From: Dyella lipolytica
GTDB taxonomy: Bacteria; Pseudomonadota; Gammaproteobacteria; Xanthomonadales; Rhodanobacteraceae
DNA length: 64,000 bases
Assembly (NCBI RefSeq): GCF_030160075.1
Contig: NZ_BSNQ01000009.1
Span: forward strand, 678,295-742,294
Direction: 5' to 3'
Shown piece by piece: positions 51,781-63,009 of this stretch; the stretch's first letter is position 1; each line of letters starts with the position of its first letter. The notes under the pieces were generated by a model, which was not told the DNA's origin, did not search any database, and saw nothing but the letters and a program-made list of their open reading frames with translations. Made by a program: the position numbers and the translations under genes.

Positions 51781-52338
51781 ATGAAGAAGACTCTACTTAC
51801 CGCCGCGCTGATTGCTAGCTTTGGCGTTATCGCAATGGCTCCGAACATCGCCGGGGCTGCTGCTCCCGATGGCACCATTACTTTCACCGGCAAGGTTGTT
51901 GCCAATACCTGCACGTTCAGCGTGGCTGGCGGCAGCGCCTCCAACACGGTTCAGTTGCCGGTGGTGTTCACGACGGCCCTGAATGCAGCCGGCAGCGTTG
52001 CCGGTAACACGCCCTTCACCATCAAGGTGAGCGGTTGCGATCCGAACCTCACCAGCGTGCAGGAACAGTTCGGCGGCGCCAACATCAATGCTGCCGACGG
52101 CAACCTCAAGAACATCGCTACCGCTACTTCTCCGCAGACCGTCGCCGGCAATGTCGAAGTGCAGTTGCTCAGCGGCACCGGCACGGCCATCAATCTCAAC
52201 ACCAATGCCAACTCGCCAGTGGGAACGCTCTCGAGTGGCGGCGTTACGCTGAGCTATCAGGCTCAGTACTACGCCACTGCCGCCGCTACCGCGGGCCTGG
52301 TGAACACGACCGTGACGTACACGACCCAGTACCAGTAA
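51781..52338 (+). CDS. Type 1 fimbrial major subunit
   Basis: 185 residues with a signal peptide ending at NIAGAAA (about residue 26). The mature domain has the type 1 pilin pattern: GTITFTGKVVANTCTF (first Cys), KVSGC (second Cys), an N-terminal donor strand, and the C-terminal TTVTYTTQYQ beta-zipper with penultimate Tyr. It is assembled by the chaperone-usher pair downstream. First and presumably most expressed gene of the operon. Confidence 0.95.
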   Translation: MKKTLLTAALIASFGVIAMAPNIAGAAAPDGTITFTGKVVANTCTFSVAGGSASNTVQLPVVFTTALNAAGSVAGNTPFTIKVSGCDPNLTSVQEQFGGANINAADGNLKNIATATSPQTVAGNVEVQLLSGTGTAINLNTNANSPVGTLSSGGVTLSYQAQYYATAAATAGLVNTTVTYTTQYQ

Positions 52339-52429
52339 GTCGCGGAACAAGTGCGCTGCGGCAGGGCAATTTCTGCCGCAGCGTAGTTCGGACACGCTCC
52401 GTCATTCGTTGACCTTCGAGAGTCCTTCC

Positions 52430-53173
52430 ATGAATACCCTCATCCGCGCTGTCCGCGCGGGCCTGATGTCCATGTGCCTCGTCGCCGGTGCTGCGAATGC
52501 CAGCGTGCTGATCGCAGGCACGCGCGTGGTGTTTCCGGCCCAGGACGGCGAAGTCACCGTGCGGCTGACCAACGACAACGCCCATCCGGCACTGGTGGAA
52601 GCATGGATCGACAATGGCGATCCCAAGTCCACGCCGGACAAGGTCAATGTGCCGTTTCTGATCACGCCTCCGCTGTTCCGTATGGAGGCGCACAAGGATC
52701 AGAGCCTGCGCATCATTTCCACGCCCACGCAGCTGCCCAGTGACCGCGAGTCGCTGTTCTGGCTCAACGTGCTTGAAATACCTCCCAAGCCCAGCGGAGA
52801 AGAAGCTGCTGGCAAGAACCTGTTGCAGTTCGCGATCCGCTCGCGCCTCAAACTTTTCTACCGTCCCGCGCACCTGCCCGGCGACGCGCAGAAAGCACCC
52901 GAACAGGTGACCTGGAAGGCTGTTGCCGATGGCCAAGGCTACGCACTGGAAGTGCGCAACCCCACGCCATACCACGTCACTATCGTCAAATTGTCGCTGG
53001 ATGTCGGCGGCAAGTCGTACAGCGCCGACACCGGCATGGTCGATCCGCTCGGCGTGCTGCACCTGAAAGTAAAGGGACTGACGGCGACGCCGGCAGCGGG
53101 CACGTCCGTCGCCTATGACATCGTCAATGACTACGGCGCGACGGCCTCGTTCAAGGGCAGCGTTTCGCCGTGA
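52430..53173 (+). CDS. Periplasmic fimbrial chaperone (PapD-like)
   Basis: 247 residues from ATG 52430 with a signal peptide (MSMCLVAGAANA). Chaperone motifs are present: TRVVFPAQDGEVTVRLTND in the first strands, SLFWLNVLEIPP and an IRSRLKLFYRP stretch, whose Arg/Lys anchors the subunit C-terminus. It overlaps the usher start by 4 bases. Confidence 0.95.
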   Translation: MNTLIRAVRAGLMSMCLVAGAANASVLIAGTRVVFPAQDGEVTVRLTNDNAHPALVEAWIDNGDPKSTPDKVNVPFLITPPLFRMEAHKDQSLRIISTPTQLPSDRESLFWLNVLEIPPKPSGEEAAGKNLLQFAIRSRLKLFYRPAHLPGDAQKAPEQVTWKAVADGQGYALEVRNPTPYHVTIVKLSLDVGGKSYSADTGMVDPLGVLHLKVKGLTATPAAGTSVAYDIVNDYGATASFKGSVSP

Positions 53174-55977
53174 CGCATCGTCGGCACACATTTCATGGAA
53201 CAGGCCCTGCGCCTAAACATGGTGTGTGTCGCCAGATTTTGCTTTGCGTAGGAATTGCTGCCGCGCTAAGCAGCTGGACGAGCGCTTTTGCTGCTCCCGC
53301 TGCCGCATCACCCGACGCATCCGCGGCTGCAGCCAACGGTGCGGATGCCAGCGCCAGCAGCGGCTTTGCCGATTTCGATCGCAGCCTGCTCGCCGGTGCC
53401 GGACAGAACACCACGGACCTTTCTCGCTTCGAGCACGGCAATCCCGTGCTTCCAGGCAGTTACAACGCGGACGTCTATCTCAATAACGTCTGGGTTGGCC
53501 GCAGCGACGTACGTTTCGCTGCCACTTCCGCGAATGCCAGCGCCATGCCGTGCATCGACCGGCGATTGCTCGATCAATTGGGTCTGCACCCGGCGAAGCT
53601 GTCTGCCGAGACCGTTGCCAGCCTGAGCGACCCAAAGACCTGCGTGAGCATGGGCAGCCTGATCCCGGGGGCGACCATGGCATTCGACATGTCGCAGCTG
53701 CGCGTCGATGTCAGCGTGCCGCAGGCTTACCTGGGCCAGGTGGCTCGTGGCTACGTCAACCCGGAATACTGGGACGCCGGCGTGCCGGCGGCCCTGCTGA
53801 ACTACAACTTCAACAGCTACCGCAGCCGCAGCCAGGGCCAGACGCAGACCACGTCGTATCTGGGGCTAAACAGCGGCCTGAATCTCGGCCCCTGGCATTT
53901 CCGCGAAGACGCCACCGCCAACTGGGAATCAGGGGCTGCCGGTGCGCCGGCGCGCAGTCAGTGGCAAAACATCAATACCTACGTACAGCGCGACCTGTCT
54001 TCACTGCGCGCGCAGCTGACGATCGGCGACAGCTTTACGGATGGCGCCGTCTTCGACAGTTACGGTATTCGTGGCATACAGCTCGGTACCGACGATCGCA
54101 TGCTGCCGCAGTCGCTGCAGGGCTACGCTCCAGTAGTGCATGGCGTGGCCCAGACCAATGCCAAGATCACCGTGCGGCAGAACGGCGTAGTGATCTACGA
54201 GACCACCGTGTCACCCGGTCCGTTCACGCTCAGCGACCTTTATCCCACCGGTTACGGCGGTAGCCTGCAGGTTACGGTGACCGAGGCAGACGGCCGTGTG
54301 AGCACCTTCGCCGTACCTTATGCCTCGGTGGCGCAACTGTTGCGCCCCGGCATCACCCGCTTCGACATCGCCGTCGGCCAGTTGCGTGATGCGACGATCC
54401 AGGACAAGCCGGCCGTGGTGCAGGCCACTGTGCAGCACGGTTTCAACAACCTGCTGACGGGATATGCCGGCATCGCAGGCTCACAAGGCTATGGCGCGCT
54501 GCTGGCGGGTGCCGCGATCAATACGCGCTATGGCGCATTGGCGATGGACGTCACCGAGGCCGATGCCCATATCCGGGGTTACTCGACGCAGTCGGGCCAG
54601 AGTGTGCGTTTGACCTACAGCAAGATCATCCCGTCGACAGGAACGACTCTGTCGGTTGCCACCTATCGCTATTCCACCGGCGGCTTCCTCAGCCTGACCC
54701 AGGCCGAACAAGCCCGCGATTACGCGCGCCAGGGCATCAATGCCTTTGATGTCGTGCCACAGCAGATCGTGCCGACGATCGATGGCGTGCCGGCACAGAG
54801 TGTATTGACGCCCGCCCAGCAGGCTGCCCTCACCGGAAGCGCGTTCACCACCAATCCGATCCTCTCCGCCACCGGAGTGGAACGGCAGCGCAGCAATTTC
54901 ACGCTTTCGGTCAACCAGTCCCTGGGACACAACGGCGGCTCGTTCTACGCCAACGTGTCCGCCAGCGACTACTGGAATCGCCGCGGCAACGACACGCAAT
55001 TTCAGGTCGGCTACAACAACCACTTCCACCAGCTCACCTACAGCCTGTCCGCGACACGCTCGGTGGACCCGCTGGGCCACTACGACAACGAGTACTTCGT
55101 GAGCGTCTCGTTGCCGCTGGGCCGCAACACGCACTCGCCGACCTTTACGCTGAACGTCAGTCATGATCAACAAGGTGGCTCGCAGGATCAGGCGATGCTC
55201 AACGGCACGCTCGGCAGCGATAGCCAGTTCAACTACAGCGCCGCGGCGACGCACAGCAGCGATGGCGGCGGCAATGCCGGCTCGGTGAACGTGGGCTACC
55301 GCAGTCCGTACGCGGTGTTCAACGCCAGCTACGGCGACGGCAACGGTTATTCGCAGGCATCGGTAAACGCGAGTGGTTCGGTGATTGCGCACCCGGGTGG
55401 TGTTACGTTCGGTCAGCCGCTCGGCGACACCGTAGGTATCGTGTATTTGCCAGACGCCGCCGGCGCACGCCTGGCCAATGCCCCGGGCGCACGCGTGGAC
55501 CGCTTCGGTTATGCGGTGGTGCCGTACCTGACGCCTTACCAGCTAAATACCATCCAGATCGATCCCAAAGGATTGCCGCTGGATGTGCAACTCGATGCCA
55601 CCAGCGCGCAAGTCGTACCCTATGCTGGCGCAGTGGTGATGCTGAAATTCAAGACCGAAAACGGTCGCACGCTCATCGTGCGCGCGCGCCTCAAGGACGG
55701 CGAGGCGTTGCCATTCGGTGCCGAAGTGTTCAATGAGAAAGGTTTCTCGCTGGGTGTCGTGGGTCAGGCGGGACAGATTCTGCTGCGCGGTGTCGATCAG
55801 GCTGGTCGATTGACCGCGCGCTGGCAGGACGATAATGGGGCGGCACAATCGTGTTCGTTCGATTATCGGCTCGAGCCCAAATCCAAGCACAAAAAAACGA
55901 CAGTGGGCTACGAACAGATGAGCGTCACATGCACAAAACCGGGCACCGACGCACTTGTTTTGAGGGACGGCACATGA
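53170..55977 (+). CDS. Fimbrial outer membrane usher
   Basis: 935 residues from GTG 53170. Signal peptide, then the N-terminal targeting domain, a 24-strand beta-barrel with plug (TIRGIQL-like YGIRGIQLGTDDRMLP and GYAPVVHGVAQTNAKITV near residue 310), and C-terminal domains with two late Cys (QSCSFDY and VTCTKP). A Ser/Ala-rich insertion follows the signal peptide (about 45-70). It forms the pore through which pilin subunits assemble. Confidence 0.96.
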   Translation: MTHRRHTFHGTGPAPKHGVCRQILLCVGIAAALSSWTSAFAAPAAASPDASAAAANGADASASSGFADFDRSLLAGAGQNTTDLSRFEHGNPVLPGSYNADVYLNNVWVGRSDVRFAATSANASAMPCIDRRLLDQLGLHPAKLSAETVASLSDPKTCVSMGSLIPGATMAFDMSQLRVDVSVPQAYLGQVARGYVNPEYWDAGVPAALLNYNFNSYRSRSQGQTQTTSYLGLNSGLNLGPWHFREDATANWESGAAGAPARSQWQNINTYVQRDLSSLRAQLTIGDSFTDGAVFDSYGIRGIQLGTDDRMLPQSLQGYAPVVHGVAQTNAKITVRQNGVVIYETTVSPGPFTLSDLYPTGYGGSLQVTVTEADGRVSTFAVPYASVAQLLRPGITRFDIAVGQLRDATIQDKPAVVQATVQHGFNNLLTGYAGIAGSQGYGALLAGAAINTRYGALAMDVTEADAHIRGYSTQSGQSVRLTYSKIIPSTGTTLSVATYRYSTGGFLSLTQAEQARDYARQGINAFDVVPQQIVPTIDGVPAQSVLTPAQQAALTGSAFTTNPILSATGVERQRSNFTLSVNQSLGHNGGSFYANVSASDYWNRRGNDTQFQVGYNNHFHQLTYSLSATRSVDPLGHYDNEYFVSVSLPLGRNTHSPTFTLNVSHDQQGGSQDQAMLNGTLGSDSQFNYSAAATHSSDGGGNAGSVNVGYRSPYAVFNASYGDGNGYSQASVNASGSVIAHPGGVTFGQPLGDTVGIVYLPDAAGARLANAPGARVDRFGYAVVPYLTPYQLNTIQIDPKGLPLDVQLDATSAQVVPYAGAVVMLKFKTENGRTLIVRARLKDGEALPFGAEVFNEKGFSLGVVGQAGQILLRGVDQAGRLTARWQDDNGAAQSCSFDYRLEPKSKHKKTTVGYEQMSVTCTKPGTDALVLRDGT

Positions 55978-57161
55978 AATACGCAACATTTGCCTCGCCG
56001 CTCGCAAGACGAGTCGCCGCACTAGTGCTAGCCGTTGGCCTGTTGTCGCCCACGATCTGCTCTGCGTTTGTCATCAAGACCGTATCGGGTGGCAAGACCG
56101 GACATGCTCACGCCTTAGCCGCTCAGGTCGCGGGCGGCCAAGCCCCCGCATGCAGCGCAACACCGACCAGTGCTGCCATTGCCCTGCCGTCCACCATCAG
56201 CATTGCGCCGGGCACGGCCAACGGACTGATTGGCAGTGCGGCGTCCGTAACGGTAGATGTCAATTGCTATACGGCCTTTGCGTTGACGCCGAACTATTAC
56301 GATGACTTCACGGTACTGGCCGGCCAACTGGCAACCATCGACTCGACGAATGCCTCTCCCAGCGGAAGCGGCATCATGTTCCAGACCAATGTGCCGGGCA
56401 TCGATGTGCTGCTCACCGCGACGCCTACCCAGGCGAGTAGCGGCAGCAACGGTCCCAATGGCACCACCGGATGGGCCGTACAAACCAGCAATTGCACTTC
56501 AGCAGGTGGAACCAACAACAATCCCGGAAGTTGCACCCCAAACCCTATTGCAGCCAAATTTACCGCTCAGCTGGTCAAAACCGGCCCGGTGAGTCCAGGC
56601 ACCATAAGCAGCATCCAGCTGCTGCAGCTTTTCGATTCCGATAGCGTCCCCCCCAATCCCCCGGGAAATGGCCCGATAACGACGTACAGCAGCGCTTCCG
56701 TTTCCTTCGCCACGGTGACGCTGAACGCAATCACCGTATCCATGAGCACCTGCAGTGTCGTCGCGGGTTCGAGCAATCTCAGCGTCACGTTGCCAACGAT
56801 AGTCAGCAACGCATTGCCGACAACCGGTTCCGTGGCGGGCAAGACGTCTTTCAACATCCAGTACACCTGCCCGTCAGGCTGGTCGCTCTACATGACAATG
56901 AGCACGGCGAATCCCGGAACGGCAACGGGTGTGATCCTGCCTTCCGCTACCTGCGCGGCGGGCACACCGGCGACGAATGTCGGCATTCAACTGCTGCAAA
57001 GCAATCTGCAGGCCGTGCAATTCAATACCGCGCAATCGGTCGGCAACTCGCCCAATGGCAAGCTCACGCTCCCTTACTACGCGCAATACTATGCAACTGG
57101 CTCGCCGATCAGCGCAGGTCAAGTCTGCGGCACTGCCACGTTTACTATGTCTTATCAGTGA
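55974..57161 (+). CDS. Fimbrial tip adhesin, two-domain
   Basis: 395 residues from ATG 55974 (overlap with the usher stop). Signal peptide ending at ICSA, a lectin-like N-terminal domain (about 30-250), and a C-terminal pilin domain (about 255-395) with MSTCSVV, TGSVAGKTSFNIQYTC and the final QVCGTATFTMSYQ beta-zipper. This two-domain layout is that of FimH-type adhesins. The ligand is unknown; the N-terminal domain shows no familiar sugar-binding motif. Confidence 0.85.
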   Translation: MKYATFASPLARRVAALVLAVGLLSPTICSAFVIKTVSGGKTGHAHALAAQVAGGQAPACSATPTSAAIALPSTISIAPGTANGLIGSAASVTVDVNCYTAFALTPNYYDDFTVLAGQLATIDSTNASPSGSGIMFQTNVPGIDVLLTATPTQASSGSNGPNGTTGWAVQTSNCTSAGGTNNNPGSCTPNPIAAKFTAQLVKTGPVSPGTISSIQLLQLFDSDSVPPNPPGNGPITTYSSASVSFATVTLNAITVSMSTCSVVAGSSNLSVTLPTIVSNALPTTGSVAGKTSFNIQYTCPSGWSLYMTMSTANPGTATGVILPSATCAAGTPATNVGIQLLQSNLQAVQFNTAQSVGNSPNGKLTLPYYAQYYATGSPISAGQVCGTATFTMSYQ

Positions 57162-57230
57162 GCACGCTACATGCTGAGCGTGCAACTAAGGCTCAAGTTT
57201 TCCTCAGCGCGTACCGATAAATCCCCAGCA

Positions 57231-57638
57231 TCACTCATAGGTCTGCGTTAGCAACACCGGATCCGCCGAGCTGGGCTGGGCAGCGCGAACATAATTGGCG
57301 AAGTACTTGAGCACCCGGTCGGATTCCGAACCGGACAGATGCACGACATCGACGTCGTAGGGCCGGGACGCATTCGCTACTGCGCCCGTAGTCGTTGGAT
57401 CAGAACAGCTTCGCTGAAGCGACGGATGCGTTTGCGCAGCGCTGACGACCAGCCTCACGTCGTCATGCATGCCCGCAACACTGCACGTCGGCTCTACCAC
57501 AGCGCCGACGAAGGTGATTGTTCCGCCTTCGATCGTTCCGCCACCGCTCGCCTTCGCGGCAGATGACGCGAACATCATCGCGACTGAACAACTTGCCAAA
57601 ACAAACCAGTGCGGCCCACGCATAATGCTGCCCTCCAC
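57231..57638 (-). CDS. Orphan type 1 pilin-like minor subunit
   Basis: 135 residues (or 130 from the Met at 57623) with a signal peptide (VAMMFASSAAKA) and a short pilin-like domain, beginning GGTITFVGAVVEPTCSVAG and ending VLLTQTYE. It has two Cys (VEPTCSV and LQRSCSD). Unlike the other four genes it is on the opposite strand, convergent with the adhesin. It is shorter than the major pilin and could be a terminator or minor tip subunit. No start-site evidence beyond the signal peptide. Confidence 0.75.
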   Translation of the reverse strand: MEGSIMRGPHWFVLASCSVAMMFASSAAKASGGGTIEGGTITFVGAVVEPTCSVAGMHDDVRLVVSAAQTHPSLQRSCSDPTTTGAVANASRPYDVDVVHLSGSESDRVLKYFANYVRAAQPSSADPVLLTQTYE

Positions 57639-58059
57639 CGGCGCCCACGCGTATCGCGGGTACCTGTAGGCACCATCGGCCGCGATGCACCGGCCTTAAG
57701 AGGCTCTGCCGACTCCAGTGACGAAAATGCGAAATGGATCACATTCTTCGCGTGATCGGACCGTCAAAAGACTCGCGCACATCAGTTACGTCGGCAATTG
57801 TGTTGATTGCGTGAATTTCTTGTGAAACAAATAGTTACCCGCACATTTTCGCCATTGAGCCAGGCGTTGGTTTTTTGTCGCGATAAACGTTGGAACGTGT
57901 CCGCGGTCCGCACTCACCTCGGCTCAAGGGCAGTTGAACCGTCGCGAGAGAACGCTTTTTGCTCCAACGCGTCATGACTATGACGCTCGCGCAGGACGCT
58001 CATGTCCCGCACTTTCCATATCGGCAAAAAATCGACGCGCTTTAGGCCCGATGAAGCGT
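57639..58059. other. Intergenic region, no gene seen
   Basis: 421 bp between the orphan pilin and the flavin reductase. An inverted pair GATCAC (57737-57742) and GTGATC (57752-57757) with a 9-base spacer lies about 100 bp upstream of the pilin ATG and may be an operator. The stretch 57790-57880 is AT-richer than its surroundings. Otherwise nothing recognisable. Confidence 0.5.
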
Positions 58060-58806
58060 TTAGCGAGACGAAATGTATTTCTCGCGGCGAATCTGCGGAA
58101 TCGGCAAAGCGAATTCCTTCAACGCATTGAAAGCAGCGTCGACCATGTTGGGATTGCCGCACAGATAAGCGATATCGCGCTGCGCGGAAGGCGCCAATTC
58201 CGCCAGCACGCTCTGCACATGGCCCTGGCGGTCATGCGGACGCGGCACCGCGCGCGGCTGACGACTCAGGCAACCATGGAAGGTGAAGCCGGGATGCGTT
58301 TGTGCAAAGGCTTCGAATTCTTCGCCATAGAGCAATTCCGTTTCGTTGCGCGCGCCGTACAGAAGCACCACTTCGCGGTTGCCCTGCGCCAGCAGCTTTT
58401 CGAATTGCGGCAGCATGGCGCGATACGGCGTAACGCCGGTGCCCGTGGCCAGCAAAAGGTAGCGCGGATGCGTATCGGCATCCTGCAGGCAGAAACGACC
58501 ATACGGGCCGCTCGCTTCGATCGTCCCGCCCATCTCCAGACCGCTCAGCAGCTTGGTGGCCGCACCACCGTCCACATAACTCACCGCGATCTCGATGCGC
58601 TGCACCGGCGAACCGCCATCGCCCACGGTCGCCACCGAATAGCTGCGCTTGGTGGCCGTGCCGTCGTCGTAGTGAAAGTGGATCTGCAGGAACTGACCGG
58701 GAATGAAGGCCAGCGGCTGTCCATCGACTCGCTCGAAGACCAGATGTCGCACGGTGGGAGCCAGCATGCGGCTGTCGGCGAGGCGTAGGGTGAAGTGTTC
58801 GGCCAT
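58060..58806 (-). CDS. Ferredoxin/flavin-type NAD(P)H oxidoreductase (FNR fold)
   Basis: 248 residues. FAD-binding half with the RSYSVAT motif (about 55) and GPYGRF; NAD(P)-binding half with LLLATGTGVTPYRAM and a YLCGNPNMVDAA segment. The C-terminal REKYISSR is typical of CDP-6-deoxyglucoseen reductase/ferredoxin reductase-like members. There is no 2Fe-2S domain, so it needs a separate electron acceptor. Physiological partner unknown. Confidence 0.88.
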   Translation of the reverse strand: MAEHFTLRLADSRMLAPTVRHLVFERVDGQPLAFIPGQFLQIHFHYDDGTATKRSYSVATVGDGGSPVQRIEIAVSYVDGGAATKLLSGLEMGGTIEASGPYGRFCLQDADTHPRYLLLATGTGVTPYRAMLPQFEKLLAQGNREVVLLYGARNETELLYGEEFEAFAQTHPGFTFHGCLSRQPRAVPRPHDRQGHVQSVLAELAPSAQRDIAYLCGNPNMVDAAFNALKEFALPIPQIRREKYISSR

Positions 58807-58868
58807 GCGGGTATCCGGGGGAAACAGTGAGTGCGCCCGGCGGGACCGGTCGGCTGGACAAGGCCCGC

Positions 58869-58874
58869 TATAAT
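58869..58874 (+). promoter_or_regulatory. Consensus -10 element upstream of ABC transporter genes
   Basis: A perfect TATAAT stands 28 bp before ATG 58902. No well-placed -35 box was found (TGGACA at 58855-58860 is too close). If used, transcription would begin near 58881, favouring the ATG at 58902 over the one at 58890. Confidence 0.45.
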
Positions 58875-58901
58875 AGAGGGCTAGCCCCTATGGTGCAGCT
58901 C

Positions 58902-59852
58902 ATGTCTTCTACCCCCGCGCTTGTCGTCGATAACCTGCGTAAAACCTACGGAAACGGTGTCCAGGCGCTCAAAGGCATCAGCCTGACGGTGCAACCCGGC
59001 GATTTCTTTGCCCTGCTTGGCCCCAACGGCGCCGGCAAATCCACGTTGATCGGCATTCTTTCCTCGCTGGTGAATTCCACCAGCGGCGATGCCCAGATCT
59101 TCGGCATGTCGGTCAACAAGCAGCGCAACGAGGCGATGAAGCTGATCGGCCTGGTGCCGCAGGAGCTCAACTTCAACCAGTTCGAGCGACCCTTCGACAT
59201 CTGCGTGAACGAGGCCGGCTTCTATGGCATCCCCCGCAAGATCGCCGCCGAGCGTGCCGAGAAGTACCTGAAGGAGCTGCGCCTGTGGGACAAGGCCAAG
59301 GATCAGGCGCGCATGCTTTCCGGCGGCATGAAGCGACGACTGATGATCGCACGCGCGATGATGAACGAGCCGCGCCTGCTGATTCTGGATGAACCGACGG
59401 CCGGCGTGGATATCGAGATACGCCGTTCGATGTGGCAGTTCATCAGCGGCATCAACGCTGCCGGCACCACGGTGATTCTCACCACGCATTACCTGGAAGA
59501 AGCCGAACAGCTGTGCCGCAATATCGCCATCATCGACCACGGCACCATCGTGGAGAACACCACGATGAAACAGCTGCTGTCCAAGCTGGACGTGGAAACG
59601 TTTGTGTTCGACGTCAACCACGCGCCGAACCCGCTGCCGTCCCTCCCCGGAATCACTTTCCGTCGCGTCGACGAGCACACGCTGGAAGCGGAAATGCCTC
59701 GCACGCAGGCGCTCAACGTGTTGTTCGAGACATTCAGCGCGCACGGCATCACCGTCACGTCGATGCGCAACAAGACCAATCGCCTCGAAGAATTGTTCGT
59801 GCGATTGGTGGAGAACGGTCGACAAGTGCCCGGTAAGGAGAAAGTGGCATGA
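58902..59852 (+). CDS. ABC transporter ATP-binding protein (YadG-like)
   Basis: 316 residues from ATG 58902; ATG 58890 is possible and has a GAGGG site upstream. Walker A is GPNGAGKST, signature is LSGGMKRR, Walker B is LLILDEPTAGVD. The NGVQALKGISL start and the C-terminal region of about 90 residues resemble YadG. It overlaps the permease gene by 4 bases. Confidence 0.92.
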   Translation: MSSTPALVVDNLRKTYGNGVQALKGISLTVQPGDFFALLGPNGAGKSTLIGILSSLVNSTSGDAQIFGMSVNKQRNEAMKLIGLVPQELNFNQFERPFDICVNEAGFYGIPRKIAAERAEKYLKELRLWDKAKDQARMLSGGMKRRLMIARAMMNEPRLLILDEPTAGVDIEIRRSMWQFISGINAAGTTVILTTHYLEEAEQLCRNIAIIDHGTIVENTTMKQLLSKLDVETFVFDVNHAPNPLPSLPGITFRRVDEHTLEAEMPRTQALNVLFETFSAHGITVTSMRNKTNRLEELFVRLVENGRQVPGKEKVA

Positions 59853-60628
59853 GCTATATGTCCGGCAACCTCGTCGCCCTGCAGACCATCGTCCGCCGCG
59901 AAATCGTGCGCATCCTGCGTATCTGGACGCAGACGCTTATCCCACCGGCCATCACGATGACGCTGTATTTCGTGATTTTCGGCAAGTTGATCGGCAGCCG
60001 TATCGGCACCATCCAGGGCGGCTTCAGCTACATGCAGTACATCGTGCCCGGACTGGTGATGATGAGCATCATCACCAATAGCTACGGCAATATCTCCAGC
60101 TCGTTCTTCGGCGCGAAATTCCAGCGCTCGGTGGAGGAGATGCTGGTGTCGCCGATGTCGAACTGGGTCATTTTGCTGGGTTACGTGACGGGTGCGGTAG
60201 CGCGCGGTCTTGTGGTCGGCCTGTTGGTGCTGCTGATCGCACTGGGTTTCACGTCGCTGCACGTCGCACATCCGCTGATCACACTGCTTTCCGTGCTGTT
60301 CGGCGCCACGATCTTTTCGCTAGCCGGCTTCGTCAACGCCATCTACGCGAAGAAGTTCGACGATATCGCGCTGGTGCCGACCTTCGTGCTCACGCCGCTG
60401 ACCTATCTCGGCGGTGTGTTCTACTCGGTCACCATGCTCGGCGAACCGTGGCAAGCCATCTCGCGCATCAACCCGATCCTCTACATGGTCAATGCCTTCC
60501 GCTTTGGCGTGCTGGGCATCAGCGATGTGCAGATTGGCGTTGCTTTTGCGGTGATGATGGCGTTCGTGATCGGCTTGTCCTGGCTCGCGCTGAATTTGCT
60601 CAAGCGCGGCGTCGGGCTGCGTTCGTGA
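59849..60628 (+). CDS. ABC-2 type permease (YadH-like)
   Basis: 259 residues, six membrane helices. The family pattern is seen in PGLVMMSIITNSYGNISSSFFG and FLGYVTG-like ILLGYVTGAVARG, with EEMLVSPMSNW the coupling segment and YLGGVFYSVTMLGEPWQAISRINPI near the C-terminus. Together with the ATPase it forms an exporter of unknown substrate. Confidence 0.92.
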   Translation: MSYMSGNLVALQTIVRREIVRILRIWTQTLIPPAITMTLYFVIFGKLIGSRIGTIQGGFSYMQYIVPGLVMMSIITNSYGNISSSFFGAKFQRSVEEMLVSPMSNWVILLGYVTGAVARGLVVGLLVLLIALGFTSLHVAHPLITLLSVLFGATIFSLAGFVNAIYAKKFDDIALVPTFVLTPLTYLGGVFYSVTMLGEPWQAISRINPILYMVNAFRFGVLGISDVQIGVAFAVMMAFVIGLSWLALNLLKRGVGLRS

Positions 60629-60637
60629 TTCTGGATG

Positions 60638-60663
60638 GTCATTCCGGCTTGCGCCGGCGTGAC
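60638..60663. repeat. Single REP-like palindrome
   Basis: GTCA-TTCCGGC-TTGC-GCCGGCG-TGAC: GTCA/TGAC ends and CCGGC/GCCGG inner arms around a TTGC loop. This form, GTCATTC to GTGAC, is a common bacterial intergenic palindrome. It lies between the permease and rluF genes and may help terminate the former. Confidence 0.65.
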
Positions 60664-60683
60664 GATCAGGCCTGAACACGCTC

Positions 60684-61403
60684 ATGCGCGTCAATAAATA
60701 CATCAGCGAAGCCGGTCTCTGCTCGCGCCGCGAAGCGGACGAACTGCTACTGGCTGGCCGCGTCACCATCAACGGCGAGGTGGTCGGCACGGGTGCCAAA
60801 GCGCTGGATGGCGATGAGGTGCGGGTGGACGGCGAGATCGTCCGTGCCCGTATTCTCGCCAGCACGCCAGGCGCAAAGCGCGCGGTCTATATCGCACTGT
60901 ACAAACCGGTCGGCATCACCTGCACCACCGACCAGAGCGTGGACGGCAACATCGTCGATTTCGTCGACCACCAGGAACGCATTTTTCCTATCGGTCGGCT
61001 GGACAAAGATTCCGAAGGATTGATCCTGCTAACCAGCAACGGCGATATCGTCAACGAGATTCTGCGGGCGGAAAATCACCACGAAAAAGAATATCTCGTG
61101 GCGGTGAACAAGCCGGTTACCGATGAATTTCTCGCTGCCATGGCGAAAGGTGTGCGCATCCACCGCCAGATGACCAAGCCGTGCCGCACGCGCAAGATCG
61201 CCAAATTCGGCTTCGCCATCGTGCTGACCCAGGGCCTGAATCGGCAAATTCGCCTGATGGCTGCCGAGTTCGGCTACCGCGTGACCCAGTTGCGTCGCGT
61301 GCGCATCATCAACGTAAAGCTAGGCCATCTGAAACCTGGCCAGTGGCGCAATCTCACCGACGCGGAACTGAAAGGGTTGCTTCCAAACCGCACTCAGTGG
61401 TGA
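60684..61403 (+). CDS. rluF: 23S rRNA pseudouridine synthase RluF (RsuA family)
   Basis: 239 residues. An N-terminal S4 domain (MRVNKYISEAGLCSRREADELLLAGRV) precedes the catalytic domain with the Asp of PIGRLDKDSEGL and the KEYLVAVNKPV segment; GLNRQIRLMAAEFGYRV matches the RsuA/RluF core. Length and the NKYISE start fit RluF (U2604) rather than RluB or RluE. Conversion of a specific 23S uridine is inferred from family. Confidence 0.9.
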   Translation: MRVNKYISEAGLCSRREADELLLAGRVTINGEVVGTGAKALDGDEVRVDGEIVRARILASTPGAKRAVYIALYKPVGITCTTDQSVDGNIVDFVDHQERIFPIGRLDKDSEGLILLTSNGDIVNEILRAENHHEKEYLVAVNKPVTDEFLAAMAKGVRIHRQMTKPCRTRKIAKFGFAIVLTQGLNRQIRLMAAEFGYRVTQLRRVRIINVKLGHLKPGQWRNLTDAELKGLLPNRTQW

Positions 61404-61406
61404 TGA

Positions 61407-62983
<1,577 letters not shown>

Positions 62984-63009
62984 ATATAGTGCACTGGTCA
63001 GTTCAGTCA

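Noticed and set aside
57162-57183. GCACGCT/AGCGTGC hairpin after the adhesin as a terminator
   Set aside because: Only 7 bp, an 8-base loop and no T-tract; too weak to list.
57737-57757. CRP site ahead of the orphan pilin
   Set aside because: The half-sites are GATCAC and GTGATC with a 9-base spacer, the inverse of the CRP order TGTGA then TCACA, so it is noted only as a generic inverted repeat.
57934-58788. Plus-strand frame of 284 codons
   Set aside because: It is antisense to the flavin reductase, which shows RSYS and GTGVTP motifs.
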